Shown: positions 33,363 to 43,100, counted from the first letter of the stretch. The stretch: DNA of 64,000 nucleotides from Holdemania massiliensis AP2 (GCF_000327285.1 NZ_HE998568.1:136880-200879); one strand, 5' to 3'. The notes: a model not told the origin generated them from the letters alone. Numbers and translations are program-made.

Positions 33363-34742
33363 TTATGCTTTTTTCAAGAATGCAATGTAGGCACGGTAAG
33401 CTTCATACACGTCAGCCTTGGAAACCACTTCCCATGGCGCGTGCATATTCTGCACTGCAATCCCGGCGTCAATGACTTCCATGTTGTAGTTGGCCAAAAT
33501 GTACGCGATGGTTCCGCCGCCGCCCTGATCAACACGTCCCAGCTCAGCAGTCTGGAACATCACGTTCTCTTCCTCCATAATCCGGCGCAGCTCAGCGATA
33601 AATTCCGGATTGGCATCGTTGCATCCACTCTTGCCGCGGGAGCCGGTATACTTGTTGAAAACAATCCCTTTTCCCAAAAACGCCGTATTTTTCATTTCAT
33701 TCACGGATGGATAGTTCGGATCATAACCCGCGCTGACATCGCTGCTCAGCATCTTACTGTTTTGCAAAGCGCGGCGAACTTTTAATTCGCTGTAATCGCC
33801 CATCGCATTGAGAATTTCCGCAACGGTGTTCTCAAAGAAATGCGAATGCATGCCGCTGGCGCCATTGCTTCCCACTTCTTCTTTATCCACCAGCAGGCAG
33901 ACGCTGGTACGCTGTGGATTTTCCATCGCGAACGTCGCTAATGCCGAAGTATATGCACAAACCCGGTCATCGTGTCCGTAGCCCAGAACCAGACTGCGGT
34001 CTAAGCCATAATCACGGGCTTTGCCGGCCGGAACAACTTCGATTTCAGCGGAAAGGAAATCATCCTCTTCAATGTTGTATTTTTCTTTTAACAGAGCCAA
34101 GATCGCTTTTTTAACCGGCTCTTTTTCTTCCTTGTCCGATTCAGCCGGAATGCTTCCAACCAAAACATTTAGATCTTCGCCTTCGACGACCTTTGCGCCG
34201 GTCTTCTGCATCTGATCCGCAGATAAGTGGACTAACAGATCACTGATGCCGACAACCGGATCGTTATCATCTTCCCCAATGTTCAAATCAATCCGCGTGC
34301 CATCTTTCTTAAAGACAACGCCATGCAGAGCCATCGGATGAGCAACCCACTGATATTTCTTAATTCCGCCATAATAATGGGTATCCAACAAGGTCAATCC
34401 CTGATCTTCATAAATCGGGTGCTGCTTCAGATCCAGGCGTGGAGAGTCAATATGCGCTCCAACGATATTCATGCCCGCTTCCAGCGGTTCACTGCCGATC
34501 ACAAACAGCGCGATGTCCTTATCTTTGTTCACCGCATAAAACTTGTCGCCGGCCTGAATTTTTTCTTTCGCTGCCAGCACTGCATTCAGATCGCGGTAAC
34601 CGTTTTCTTCCGCTAGTCGAACGGTTTCTTTCACGCATTCCCGTTCCGTCTTGCAGACCGAAATAAAATGCTTATACGCTTCATTGAAGGCAAATAACGC
34701 TTCACGTTCTGCCCCCTGCGTTTTACTCCATACTGTTTTCAT
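33363..34742 (-). CDS. M18-family metalloaminopeptidase
   Basis: The 459-residue enzyme matches the M18 aspartyl-aminopeptidase family: NIVGAHIDSPRLDLK (metal His and Asp, about 93-107), YGHDDRVC, DKEEVGSNGASG with two acidic ligands, and AELGRVDQGGGGTIA. It removes N-terminal residues, typically acidic ones, from peptides in the cytoplasm using two metal ions. ATG at 34742 is chosen; a TTG one codon earlier is also well placed relative to GGAGG. It is a single-gene unit. Confidence 0.9.
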   Translation of the reverse strand: MKTVWSKTQGAEREALFAFNEAYKHFISVCKTERECVKETVRLAEENGYRDLNAVLAAKEKIQAGDKFYAVNKDKDIALFVIGSEPLEAGMNIVGAHIDSPRLDLKQHPIYEDQGLTLLDTHYYGGIKKYQWVAHPMALHGVVFKKDGTRIDLNIGEDDNDPVVGISDLLVHLSADQMQKTGAKVVEGEDLNVLVGSIPAESDKEEKEPVKKAILALLKEKYNIEEDDFLSAEIEVVPAGKARDYGLDRSLVLGYGHDDRVCAYTSALATFAMENPQRTSVCLLVDKEEVGSNGASGMHSHFFENTVAEILNAMGDYSELKVRRALQNSKMLSSDVSAGYDPNYPSVNEMKNTAFLGKGIVFNKYTGSRGKSGCNDANPEFIAELRRIMEEENVMFQTAELGRVDQGGGGTIAYILANYNMEVIDAGIAVQNMHAPWEVVSKADVYEAYRAYIAFLKKA

Positions 34743-34816
34743 CAAGTAAAATCCTCCTGTGTATTATTATAAACAAACTCTGGCAGGACACAAGCAGAAA
34801 ACCTGTTTTTCTTTCA

Positions 34817-34845
34817 TTGACATTTGTCAACATAATTGCTACGAT
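34817..34845 (+). promoter_or_regulatory. Promoter of the VanW-family gene with a palindrome over -35
   Basis: TTGACA (34817-34822) and TACGAT (34840-34845) are 17 bases apart. The -35 box is half of the palindrome TTGACATTTGTCAA (34817-34830), a possible repressor site. The transcript would have a leader of about 90 bases. Confidence 0.5.
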
Positions 34846-34942
34846 ATAGAAAAGAACAAACCAAGGAGCCTCAGCCTTCCAGCTAACGTTGATTGCTGAG
34901 TAAGGAGCAGGTGTGCCGATCAGTTAAGAAAGGGATAAACCG

Positions 34943-35767
34943 ATGCAGCGAATTCATTTATATCAGTTGGGGCCGCGCGCCTATCAGCTGTCACGAAAGA
35001 AGGAAATCTTCAAACGGAACTTTCAAGACCGCCTTCATCATACTCAGTTTGCCGAAACTTACAGTGATTCCTTGCTTCCCCATGTAATCAACCGACATAA
35101 TTCACTAATCCGCCGCAAGTTAGGTGATGTTGATCAGCAGCTGCAGGAAAACAAGGCTGTAAATCTGGCGCTGGCTGCCCCCAAACTCAATAAGATCCTG
35201 ATTAGGCCTAACGAAACATTCTCATTCTGGCATTTGGTTGGCGAGTGTACATCGGAAAAAGGCTATCAGGAAGGTTTGACTATCTCCGGCAATCATCCGT
35301 CCAGCGGCATTGGCGGCGGGATGTGCCAAATGACCAATTTGATTCATTGGATGATTCTGCACAGTTCCTTGACAATCACGGAGCACCATCATCATGGTCG
35401 GTTTGATTTATTTCCAGATTTCGGGCGGCAGGTACCTTTCGGCATAGGAACCTCCATCGTTTACAATTACTTAGATTACCGTGTGACAAACAACACCTTG
35501 GATACCTTTCAGCTCATCATTACAACGGATGATCGTTATCTGCGCGGGGAACTGCGGGCGGATCATCCTCAGCCGCTGAAATTTCATGTCTATGAACAGG
35601 ACAGCTGGTTTAGTTGGGAAGCAGACGGCGCTTACCGTCACAATATTGTACGTCTTAAGGCGATTAACAAAGACAGCGGTCTTGTTGCCTTTGATCGTGA
35701 GCTGATCACCAATCATGCCAAAGTGATGTATGATCCGCAGCTGATTGATCCCACGTTATTTCGATAA
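34943..35767 (+). CDS. VanW-family protein
   Basis: The 274-residue protein has the VanW core: FSFWHLVGECTSEKGYQEGLTISG, then GIGGGMCQMTNLIHWMILHSSLTITEHHHHGRFD (about 125-160) and the C-terminal VMYDPQLID. VanW occurs as an accessory gene in some vancomycin-resistance clusters, but the family is widespread and its function is unknown. No other van-type genes are nearby, so resistance should not be inferred. There is no signal peptide. AGAAAGGGAT precedes the start. Confidence 0.85.
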   Translation: MQRIHLYQLGPRAYQLSRKKEIFKRNFQDRLHHTQFAETYSDSLLPHVINRHNSLIRRKLGDVDQQLQENKAVNLALAAPKLNKILIRPNETFSFWHLVGECTSEKGYQEGLTISGNHPSSGIGGGMCQMTNLIHWMILHSSLTITEHHHHGRFDLFPDFGRQVPFGIGTSIVYNYLDYRVTNNTLDTFQLIITTDDRYLRGELRADHPQPLKFHVYEQDSWFSWEADGAYRHNIVRLKAINKDSGLVAFDRELITNHAKVMYDPQLIDPTLFR

Positions 35768-36080
35768 AGATTCATTTAAAAATTCTTGTTCAGACGATTT
35801 CCCTTGTCACTCACCCTTTTCACTATTTATTGTTAATGCAGACCGATTCTTTTCTTCCCTTTGACGGCTGCCATAACAATATCCGATCTTTCGCCGCTTT
35901 CAGATATGAATTAAGGCAGCTTTAAAGTCATCCGGACCTAATCTGGCTGCATTCCAGTGAACTTGAAAGCAATGAATTGCCGAGTTTACCTATATTCGAT
36001 ATTAAAACAAAAAGATGTGCGTTATTTGTCAAAACTTCCGCGCATCTTTTCATTAATTACAAAACTGCTTCTCAATTACT
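35768..36080. other. Intergenic region between convergent genes
   Basis: It contains the terminator of the amidohydrolase gene (36004-36050). Nothing else is recognised; the 73-codon frame at 35977-36198 is a shadow of the hairpin and gene end. Confidence 0.55.
36004..36050 (-). terminator. Intrinsic terminator of the purine operon
   Basis: AAAGATGTGCG (36011-36021) pairs with CGCGCATCTTT (36039-36049) with one G-T pair, followed on the minus strand by TTTTTGTTTT. Confidence 0.8.
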
Positions 36081-37394
36081 TTATAAATCCTCACTGCGCC
36101 GCAGCGCTTCGGCCTTGAACACTTGCATCTTCGCTTCCAGATCCGCACGCAAAGCACGCAAGTCATGCTTAACTAATTGTTTATGCTTGACCGTCTGAAC
36201 GCCATTGACCCATACCGAATCCACATTGGACGCGTTAGCGCTGTAAACCAAAACGGAAAATGGATCATAGATCGGATACATATTGACCGATTGGGTTTCC
36301 ACCAATACCAAATCCGCTTTCTTGCCTGGAGTCAAGGAACCGATCTGATTCTCTAAATTCAGTACGCGGGCACCGCCAAGGGTCGCCAGCGGCAGAATCT
36401 CTTTTGCCGGAAACAGCGACCGGTCATGATTGGCCGTTTTGTGCGCTTTGCCGATAAGCGGCAGCTGGGAAAACAGATCCAGCGTATTCCCGCTGGAAGC
36501 CCCGTCGCTCCCCAATCCCACCGGTATCCCCTGTTCTATCATCTTTTTTAATGGTGCAACACCCTTGCCGGCCTTCGTATTGGAACCAATACAATGCGCA
36601 ATCCGACAGCCATGCTGAGCCATCAGTTTCAGATCATGATCATGGACATGAATGCAATGCGCGGCCACCAGATGCGTACTCAGCAAACCAATCGATTCCA
36701 GATATTCGATCGGCGTCTGATTTTTCTCTTTGCGGAACATTTCCATTTCATAATCCATCTCTGCCGCATGTAGGGAAAGCAGCACATCGTACCGCTCAGC
36801 AATAGCCTGCGCTTGTTTCAAAGCTTCGGCACTGTTGGTGTTGGTCGCATGCGGACCGATCGCCGGCGTGATCAAAGGATGGCGGTTTTTCCATTGGGCA
36901 ATGAACTGTTCGCTGATCGCCAGTCCGCCGTACGGTTCGTTACTGTCGCAGTTGGCGAAATCCACAATCGTTTCCGCCAGAACCGCGCGCATGTTCATCT
37001 CTATCATCGCTTCGGCTAACGCATCCTCAAAATAATACATATCAAACACCGTCGTCACGCCGCCCAGCATCATTTCTGCCGCGGCATAACGAGCTGAAGC
37101 TTGAGCCAGCTCCCGTGTCATCGCTGCATTTTCGAGCGGAAACAAAAACCGCCGCAGCCGATCCGGACAATCATCTCCCAACGACCGGAAAGGAATCATG
37201 CCCAGATGACAATGCGTATTGACCATTCCCGGAAGAAGCAATCCCTGCTTTCCGTCGATCACTTCATCCACTTCCAGATCGAAGTCGTTCAAAGCCAGAA
37301 TCGTATCATCCTCGATGACCAGACAACCTTGGGGATAAAGATGATTGGCTTCGTCAGTGGTGACCAACGTCACATTTTCAATCCGAGTTCTCAT
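36081..37394 (-). CDS. Amidohydrolase of the TRZ/ATZ (MTA/SAH or guanine deaminase-like) family
   Basis: The 437-residue cytosolic enzyme has the metal motif NTHCHLGM (about 59-66), SLHAAEMD, AAHCIHVHDHD and GSDGASSGNTLDLF, the pattern of deaminases acting on purines, thiomethyladenosine or S-adenosylhomocysteine. The exact substrate cannot be fixed from sequence. Its start overlaps the adenine deaminase gene by 4 bases. It is the last gene of a unit controlled by a purine riboswitch, which favours a purine base or nucleoside as substrate. Confidence 0.82.
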   Translation of the reverse strand: MRTRIENVTLVTTDEANHLYPQGCLVIEDDTILALNDFDLEVDEVIDGKQGLLLPGMVNTHCHLGMIPFRSLGDDCPDRLRRFLFPLENAAMTRELAQASARYAAAEMMLGGVTTVFDMYYFEDALAEAMIEMNMRAVLAETIVDFANCDSNEPYGGLAISEQFIAQWKNRHPLITPAIGPHATNTNSAEALKQAQAIAERYDVLLSLHAAEMDYEMEMFRKEKNQTPIEYLESIGLLSTHLVAAHCIHVHDHDLKLMAQHGCRIAHCIGSNTKAGKGVAPLKKMIEQGIPVGLGSDGASSGNTLDLFSQLPLIGKAHKTANHDRSLFPAKEILPLATLGGARVLNLENQIGSLTPGKKADLVLVETQSVNMYPIYDPFSVLVYSANASNVDSVWVNGVQTVKHKQLVKHDLRALRADLEAKMQVFKAEALRRSEDL

Positions 37395-39109
37395 GCCTGT
37401 TCCTCAATAATCAAAGGGATAAATTCCAGCGTCTTGCCGATCAGCAAGCCCTTATCCGTCAATTTAATTTCCGGTGATACTGGTAAGGACAAGGTCGCAA
37501 AGGACATGACCGCATTATGATGAACATATCCCAGCTGTTCTTCCATCGCTGTCCGCACTGCTTCCACCTGCGATGCCAGCTGCGCCAGCGGCTGATCCGA
37601 AACAATGCCGCCGACGTTCAAAGAGGCACACGCCTGGATTTTTTCATTGACACAGACGCAATAACCCCCTTGAATCGCAAGCAGATGATTGGCAGCACAC
37701 ACCATATCCTGAACATTGGAGCCCATCACCATCAGATTATGATGATCATGCGCCCATGAGGAAGCGACCGCGCCCTGCTTATGAATTCCGCCTTGCGTAA
37801 AGGCCAGTGCGATATGACCGCCTTTGCCGTAACGTTCAATGCAGGCGATCAATGCCAGACCGCTGTCCTGCCACTGCACTACGCCATTCTTGACCGGCAG
37901 CTGCGTGCGGATCAGACGGGTAAACGTCGCCTGGGGATTAATTTCAATCCCATGCACTAAAACAGATTGTGTTTCAGAAGCGACCCGGATGACAAAATCC
38001 TCCGCCGTTAAAGGGCGATGCTGCAGTGAATGATAGAATTCCTGTGGAAAGGAAACCGGTTTTTCTGTCGCCGCAAAGCCGGTTTTCGGCTCGCTGACCA
38101 GAGCGCCGTTTTTATAAACCTGATGAACCTGCCAGTCCTCAAGGCTGTCCAGCAGGACAAAATCAGCCAGTTTTCCCGGGGCAATCACGCCGCGGTCATC
38201 CAGATGCATCCGCCGTGCAGAAGTGAAGGTGCTGCAGTAAATGGCTTTTTCCATCGGCAGACCGCATTTCACCGCAGAAAGCAGAACCTGATTGAGGTGT
38301 CCATGCAGAAAGTGATCCGGCATGACATCATCTGTCACAAGACTGAAATATTCGTAGAACTGATGATCCACCAAAGTGCGGATCGTATCCGGATTGATTG
38401 ACTTGCCCTGCATTTCCAAAAACATGCCATTAGTAATTTTCTCGACGATGCTTTCCGGGGTTTGCTGCGTGTGATCGGCATTGACTCCGGAAGCGATAAA
38501 CTTGGCCAGATCCGCACCGCTGATCTTCGGACAATGTCCTTCCAGCGGCAGAAGCGGCCGTTTTTTCCGGCACAGGGCGATGATCTGTTTGATCAATGTT
38601 TCGTCCTCACTGACCAGTTCCTTAAAGTTCATGACTTCTCCCAGGCAGCGGATCTGCGGATGATCCAATAGCTTTTCCACTTCTTCCAGCCCGATCACGC
38701 CGCCGGTGGTTTCGCAATCCGGATTTGTCGAGGGAACAGAGGAAGGAATGCCGTAAAAAATATCCATGACTGGTTCGCTGTCCATAAACGCCTCGATCCC
38801 CTTTAAGCCAAATACGTTGGCTATTTCATGCGGATCGGCGACCACCGTCGTCACTCCAAAGGACAGTGCCTGACGAGAGAATTCGGTCGGAATCGTCATC
38901 GAGCTTTCAACATGCATGTGAATATCGATGAGTCCGGGAAGCATCCAGCGGCCCTGAGCATCAATCTCCTGATCGACTTTCTGGCGCATTTCCTCCTCGG
39001 TTTCCTGCAGCTGCACGAACTGCTCGCCGCGGATCAGCACACTTTTTTCTTCAAAGGACTGCGTATAGCTGTTGTAAACACGGGCATTGCGAATTCTGAT
39101 TGTATTCAT
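37391..39109 (-). CDS. ade: Adenine deaminase
   Basis: The 572-residue enzyme matches the adenine deaminase family in length and motifs: GLIDIHMHVESSM (about 60-72), VVADPHEIANVFG, LEGHCP, and a C-terminal domain with SSWAHDHHNLMVMGSN. It converts adenine to hypoxanthine and ammonia. The start at 39109 follows AAAGGAGAAACC; an in-frame ATG at 39187 would run through an intergenic hairpin. It lies in the riboswitch-controlled unit between the transporter genes and the second amidohydrolase. Confidence 0.93.
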   Translation of the reverse strand: MNTIRIRNARVYNSYTQSFEEKSVLIRGEQFVQLQETEEEMRQKVDQEIDAQGRWMLPGLIDIHMHVESSMTIPTEFSRQALSFGVTTVVADPHEIANVFGLKGIEAFMDSEPVMDIFYGIPSSVPSTNPDCETTGGVIGLEEVEKLLDHPQIRCLGEVMNFKELVSEDETLIKQIIALCRKKRPLLPLEGHCPKISGADLAKFIASGVNADHTQQTPESIVEKITNGMFLEMQGKSINPDTIRTLVDHQFYEYFSLVTDDVMPDHFLHGHLNQVLLSAVKCGLPMEKAIYCSTFTSARRMHLDDRGVIAPGKLADFVLLDSLEDWQVHQVYKNGALVSEPKTGFAATEKPVSFPQEFYHSLQHRPLTAEDFVIRVASETQSVLVHGIEINPQATFTRLIRTQLPVKNGVVQWQDSGLALIACIERYGKGGHIALAFTQGGIHKQGAVASSWAHDHHNLMVMGSNVQDMVCAANHLLAIQGGYCVCVNEKIQACASLNVGGIVSDQPLAQLASQVEAVRTAMEEQLGYVHHNAVMSFATLSLPVSPEIKLTDKGLLIGKTLEFIPLIIEEQA

Positions 39110-39144
39110 AGGCGGTTTCTCCTTTCGTCTTAAATTTGAAACAG

Positions 39145-39168
39145 GGCAGGACCCGAACGGACCCTGCC
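39145..39168 (-). other. Intergenic hairpin between the binding-protein gene and ade
   Basis: On the minus strand GGCAGGGTCC pairs with GGGTCCTGCC around a four-base loop. No T run follows, so it looks like an RNA processing or stability element rather than a terminator. Confidence 0.6.
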
Positions 39169-39209
39169 TTGTCATTGTCCTTCCCATTTTTAGGAAAGCT
39201 TCATTTCAG

Positions 39210-40268
39210 TTAGTTGTTGATCGTACGGTTCCACTGGTCCGTCCATTGCGCCATCAGCGGATTAACAAACGAATAGTCAATCGATTTCGCCCGTTCCGCA
39301 ACTTCGCCATAGGTCATGTTGGCGGCCTGTTCCGGTGTCAGTTCGACATTCTTGTTTACCGGGCCTTCGTTCAGCGTCACAGCTGTAACGGACTGCAGCT
39401 CCTGGGAAATCCGCCAGTTGATATACATATACGCTAAATCCTTGTTCTTGGAATTCTTGTTGATATCAATTGTATTGAAGTTCGCATAGGTGTAATCCGC
39501 AGGAACGACAAACTCTGTGCTTGGTGCAGCATTCTGGATCACTGGAACGCCGAAGTCGCCGACAACCGCAACCGCAATTTCACCAGCCGCAAACATATTG
39601 GCCAGATCGCTGGACTTGGAATAGGTTCTGACAATGTTCGGTTTCAGTTCATTCAGCGCTTCAAAAGCCGCAGCACCGTCATCGGATGTAATATCAACAC
39701 CCTTGTAATCCGAAGCCAGATAGACCATGGCCGGGCCAAAGGTGGTGGACAGTTCCGGAATCGACAGCTTCCCCGCCAGCTCCGGTTTCCACAGATCCGA
39801 CCAGCTTGTGATTTCAAAGCCGACTGCTTCCTTATCATAGATAATGCCGATGCTGTTGAGCGTATAGGCCGGGCCATATCCTTGGGCAACCGTGGCTTTC
39901 GCTCCGTCGATGATGTTTTCCAGATTTGGAATCTGTGTTGTGTCAATCTTTTCAAACAGGTCCGCAACATAGCCATTAGCGGCGGCTGCCTGAGACAGTT
40001 CAATGACATCAACCGTTGAATCCGGATTGGTGGACAGCTTGGTATAACGATTGGCCGTTGTGTCAGTTTCCAGAATTACCTTGCAGTTGCACAGTTCTTC
40101 AAACGGGCCGTACACATCTTCAACGAGCACGTCTTCACTTAAACCCCAGGTGGAAACGGTCAGCGTGCGCTGTCCTTCTGTCTTGCCATCCCCTGCCGGT
40201 TTGCTGGAACAGCCGCTCACAGCCGCAATCATGGCCAGAGCGCAGAGCGAAATCATCAGCTTTTTCAT
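39210..40268 (-). CDS. ABC transporter substrate-binding lipoprotein (PotD type)
   Basis: The 352-residue protein has a signal with lipobox VSGC (C20) and the extracellular solute-binding fold of the spermidine/putrescine group, with TLTVSTWGLSEDVL at the start of the mature part and NSIGIIYDKEAVGFEITSWSDLWKPELAGKL in the middle. The family also includes binding proteins for quite different cargoes. The operon's guanine-type riboswitch and deaminase genes suggest a purine, not a polyamine, as ligand. AAGGAGGAAAG precedes the start. Hairpins flank the gene on both sides. Confidence 0.85.
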   Translation of the reverse strand: MKKLMISLCALAMIAAVSGCSSKPAGDGKTEGQRTLTVSTWGLSEDVLVEDVYGPFEELCNCKVILETDTTANRYTKLSTNPDSTVDVIELSQAAAANGYVADLFEKIDTTQIPNLENIIDGAKATVAQGYGPAYTLNSIGIIYDKEAVGFEITSWSDLWKPELAGKLSIPELSTTFGPAMVYLASDYKGVDITSDDGAAAFEALNELKPNIVRTYSKSSDLANMFAAGEIAVAVVGDFGVPVIQNAAPSTEFVVPADYTYANFNTIDINKNSKNKDLAYMYINWRISQELQSVTAVTLNEGPVNKNVELTPEQAANMTYGEVAERAKSIDYSFVNPLMAQWTDQWNRTINN

Positions 40269-40311
40269 TTTCTTTCCTCCTTAAAATGTTCAGCTTGTTT
40301 TTCTATTTTAA

Positions 40312-40379
40312 TTCTGAGAATGGAACTGCCGCTGAAATTTCCAGGGAAATTTCGTTCTCCCTGCGGCCGTTTCTCAGAA
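40312..40379 (-). other. Long intergenic hairpin between the ATPase and binding-protein genes
   Basis: TTCTGAGAA (40312-40320) pairs with TTCTCAGAA (40371-40379), with inner GCCGC/GCGGC and AGGGA/TCCCT stems. It has no T run and probably alters mRNA processing or stability. Confidence 0.6.
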
Positions 40380-40439
40380 GCTAAAAACCTGTTTTCAAAA
40401 TCAGCCGTCTTCCTGCCCGAATCAATACCAATCTGATTC

Positions 40440-41477
40440 TCAGACCAAAACAATCTTCGTGCTTGGCAGCATGATCCGCATCGTTTCACCGGCATTGACC
40501 AGGTTGCCGGAACCGTCGTTGACAACCAATCGGCCAATCGGCGTGCTCAGCTCATACTGATAACTTTTGCCCAAATAAGTGCGGACTTCGACTTTAGCCA
40601 AAATTGTATTGCTGCCCGTATCATTGGAGCTGACGATCTGAATATCGTCTGGACGGATCGTTCCCAGACATTCTTCCTGTCCGCCATCCTTCTCCACAGC
40701 AAAGACCGATCCATCTTCAGCCACATACGTCTGCGCTGCTTTTCTGCGCAGTTTGATGAAATTCTCAAAGCCAATAAACCGAGCAACAAATTCTGTTTTC
40801 GGCCGGGAATAAATTTCTTCCGGCGTCCCAAACTGCTCGATCACCCCGCCATTCATGACGGCGACTTTATCGGAAATCGAGAAGCATTCTTCCTGATCAT
40901 GCGTAACGAACACCGTGGTGATCCCCAGCTTTTTCTGCAGCCGCTTGATTTCAACCCGCATGTTCAGACGCAGTTTGGCATCCAAATTGGACAAGGGTTC
41001 ATCCAACAGCAGCAGGCGTGGTTCGATGACTAACGCACGGGCCAGAGCTACCCGCTGGCGCTGACCGCCGGAAAGCTGTTTCGGAAAACGCTGGGCATAT
41101 TCTGTCAGATCGCAGACTTCAAGAATTTCCTTGATCTTACGGTCCATTTCATTTTTATCCATTTTGCGCAGCTTTAAGCCGAACGCCACGTTCTCATAAA
41201 CACTCAGATGCGGAAACAGAGCATAGCTCTGAAAGACCAGTCCGAAATTCCGTTTATGCACCGGAACTTTTGTCATTTCCTCGGTATCGACAAGCAGCTG
41301 ACCGCTGCTGGGAATGATGAACCCGGCGATGACCCGCAGTGTCGTTGTTTTCCCACACCCGGAAGGCCCCAGCAGAGAAACCAGTTCGCCTTCGCCGATC
41401 TCTAAATTCAGGCCCTTGAGGATCTGAGTTTTGCCGTCATAGCTGACGTTGATATCATTTAAGGTTACCTTTGACAT
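40440..41477 (-). CDS. ABC transporter ATP-binding protein (PotA type)
   Basis: The 345-residue ATPase has Walker A GPSGCGKTT (about 38-46), signature LSGGQRQRVALARAL, Walker B LLLLDEPLSNLD, switch histidine in VTHDQEE, and a C-terminal TOBE-type regulatory domain (about 240-345). This is the MalK/PotA architecture of importers for polyamines, sugars and other solutes. AGGAGGAAAAGC precedes the start. It lies 10 bases after the second permease gene. Confidence 0.9.
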   Translation of the reverse strand: MSKVTLNDINVSYDGKTQILKGLNLEIGEGELVSLLGPSGCGKTTTLRVIAGFIIPSSGQLLVDTEEMTKVPVHKRNFGLVFQSYALFPHLSVYENVAFGLKLRKMDKNEMDRKIKEILEVCDLTEYAQRFPKQLSGGQRQRVALARALVIEPRLLLLDEPLSNLDAKLRLNMRVEIKRLQKKLGITTVFVTHDQEECFSISDKVAVMNGGVIEQFGTPEEIYSRPKTEFVARFIGFENFIKLRRKAAQTYVAEDGSVFAVEKDGGQEECLGTIRPDDIQIVSSNDTGSNTILAKVEVRTYLGKSYQYELSTPIGRLVVNDGSGNLVNAGETMRIMLPSTKIVLV

Positions 41478-41487
41478 GCTTTTCCTC

Positions 41488-42270
41488 CTACTTCGTCAGG
41501 GCCCCGATGCCCAGTGTCTTCTCAACTACAAACATGATAACGATCGTCGCCGCCATCAACAAGACGCTGACTGCCGATACGGTCGGATCATAGAAATATT
41601 CAATGTAATTCATCAAGGCGGTCGGCAATGTCCGCACACCTGGACCGCTCAGGAACATTGAAACCGGAATGTTGTTGAAAGAATTGATAAATGCCAGCAT
41701 AAACGCTGCAACAATGCCCGAAGAAATATTCGGCAGCACAACTTTGAAGAAAGCCTTGACCTTTCCGCAGCCCAGCGTCCAGGCCATTTCCTCAATCGAG
41801 AAATCAAACTGCTCCAAAGCTGAGCCGACAACTCGAATGACATACGGCAAAACGACCAGAAAGTGGCCGATCAAAAGTCCCTGCATGACAGGCAGCTTCA
41901 TCTTCAGTACGATGAACTGATACAGCGAATAACCGACAACGATTCCCGGAATGATCGTCGGTGAGAGAAAGAAGCTCTTTAGCAGCTTTTTTCCTTTAAC
42001 ACTGTTGCGGCTGAGCGCATAAGCTGCCGGCACACCGACTAACAGCGCGATCAACGTGGCAACAATCGCCAGCATGAAGCTGAGCTGAAATCCGCTGAGA
42101 AAGGATTTCGTCGCAAAGACGTTGGCAAACCATTTCAGCGTGAAACCGGAGATCGGAAAACTGATCGTCGGCGCCGTGTTGAATGCCGTTACGGCAATGA
42201 TCGCCAGCGGCAGAAACAGAAAGCCGAAGACAAGACAGGCATAGAATGTCAGAAATTTATTTTTACGCAT
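41488..42270 (-). CDS. ABC transporter permease (PotC type)
   Basis: The 260-residue permease has six predicted helices and the EAA loop EEMAWTLGCGKVKAFFKVVLPNISSGIVAAF (about 165-195), which docks the ATPase. Its ATG shares one base with the stop of the first permease gene, with GGGGTG just upstream, so the subunits are coupled for equal synthesis. Confidence 0.9.
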   Translation of the reverse strand: MRKNKFLTFYACLVFGFLFLPLAIIAVTAFNTAPTISFPISGFTLKWFANVFATKSFLSGFQLSFMLAIVATLIALLVGVPAAYALSRNSVKGKKLLKSFFLSPTIIPGIVVGYSLYQFIVLKMKLPVMQGLLIGHFLVVLPYVIRVVGSALEQFDFSIEEMAWTLGCGKVKAFFKVVLPNISSGIVAAFMLAFINSFNNIPVSMFLSGPGVRTLPTALMNYIEYFYDPTVSAVSVLLMAATIVIMFVVEKTLGIGALTK

Positions 42271-43100
42271 CAGTTTTCACCCCGCTTATCCAAACGATCG
42301 GCAACAAAATTCAGCCCCTTCATGACAATCAGCGTCGTGACGATCATGACTAACGCAACCACGCTGGCGCCGGTCCAGTCGTTGAGCGTCATGGCCCGCT
42401 GATAGATCAGTGTCGACAGCAGCATATTTTTCGGCCCGCCCAATAACTGCGGCGTCGTATACGCTGTCATAGCGCCGGTGAAGACTAGCACTGAACCAGT
42501 GATGATACCGGGAATCGACATCGGCAGAATCACCTTGACAAAGGAAAGCAGCCGGCTGGCACCTAAACTTTCCGCCGCTTCCATCATATCGTTGTCGATA
42601 TTCTCCATGACCCCGACCAGCGTGATGATCATCAAAGGCAGAAACAGATAAATCGTTCCGATCAGAACCGAGAATTCAGTGTACAGCATCGACAGCGGCT
42701 GATCTACTACATGCAGAGCAGTCAGAATCTGATTGACGATTCCGTTCTTGCCCAGGATGTTGATCCAGGCAAACGCCCGGATCACGGAGTTGGTCAGCAT
42801 CGGAAACAACGCAATGGACATCAGAATCCCACGCCATTTTTTAGAAACACGGGAGATAAAATACGCCGTCGGAATTCCCAGGATCATGCAGACCAGCGTG
42901 CAGATCAAGGCGATCCGCAGGGTCCGGACAAAGATTTTGATGTAATACGGATCCTGGAAAAAGGAAAGATAGCGGCTTAGCGTCACCGCACCGCCTTCCC
43001 ATACGGTCGGCAGCAGCACCGCCAGAAGCGGAAGGATCAGCACGACCACAAGCAGGATCGTGATCGGCGCGATCAGCAGGATTGTTGACTGTTTTTTCAT
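42270..43100 (-). CDS. ABC transporter permease (PotB type)
   Basis: The 276-residue permease has six predicted helices and the EAA loop MMEAAESLGASRLLSFVKVILPMSIPGIITG (about 185-215). It is the first gene after the riboswitch terminator, with GGAAGGGGAACTC upstream of the ATG. With the PotC-, PotA- and PotD-like proteins it completes a four-component importer. Confidence 0.9.
   Translation of the reverse strand: MKKQSTILLIAPITILLVVVLILPLLAVLLPTVWEGGAVTLSRYLSFFQDPYYIKIFVRTLRIALICTLVCMILGIPTAYFISRVSKKWRGILMSIALFPMLTNSVIRAFAWINILGKNGIVNQILTALHVVDQPLSMLYTEFSVLIGTIYLFLPLMIITLVGVMENIDNDMMEAAESLGASRLLSFVKVILPMSIPGIITGSVLVFTGAMTAYTTPQLLGGPKNMLLSTLIYQRAMTLNDWTGASVVALVMIVTTLIVMKGLNFVADRLDKRGEN

Noticed and set aside
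34943-35767. Vancomycin-resistance locus
   Set aside because: Only a VanW-family protein is present. VanW alone is widespread and no ligase, dehydrogenase or dipeptidase genes are linked.
39210-43100. Straight annotation as a spermidine/putrescine transporter
   Set aside because: Family membership fits, but the purine riboswitch and deaminase genes argue against polyamine as cargo, so only type names are used.
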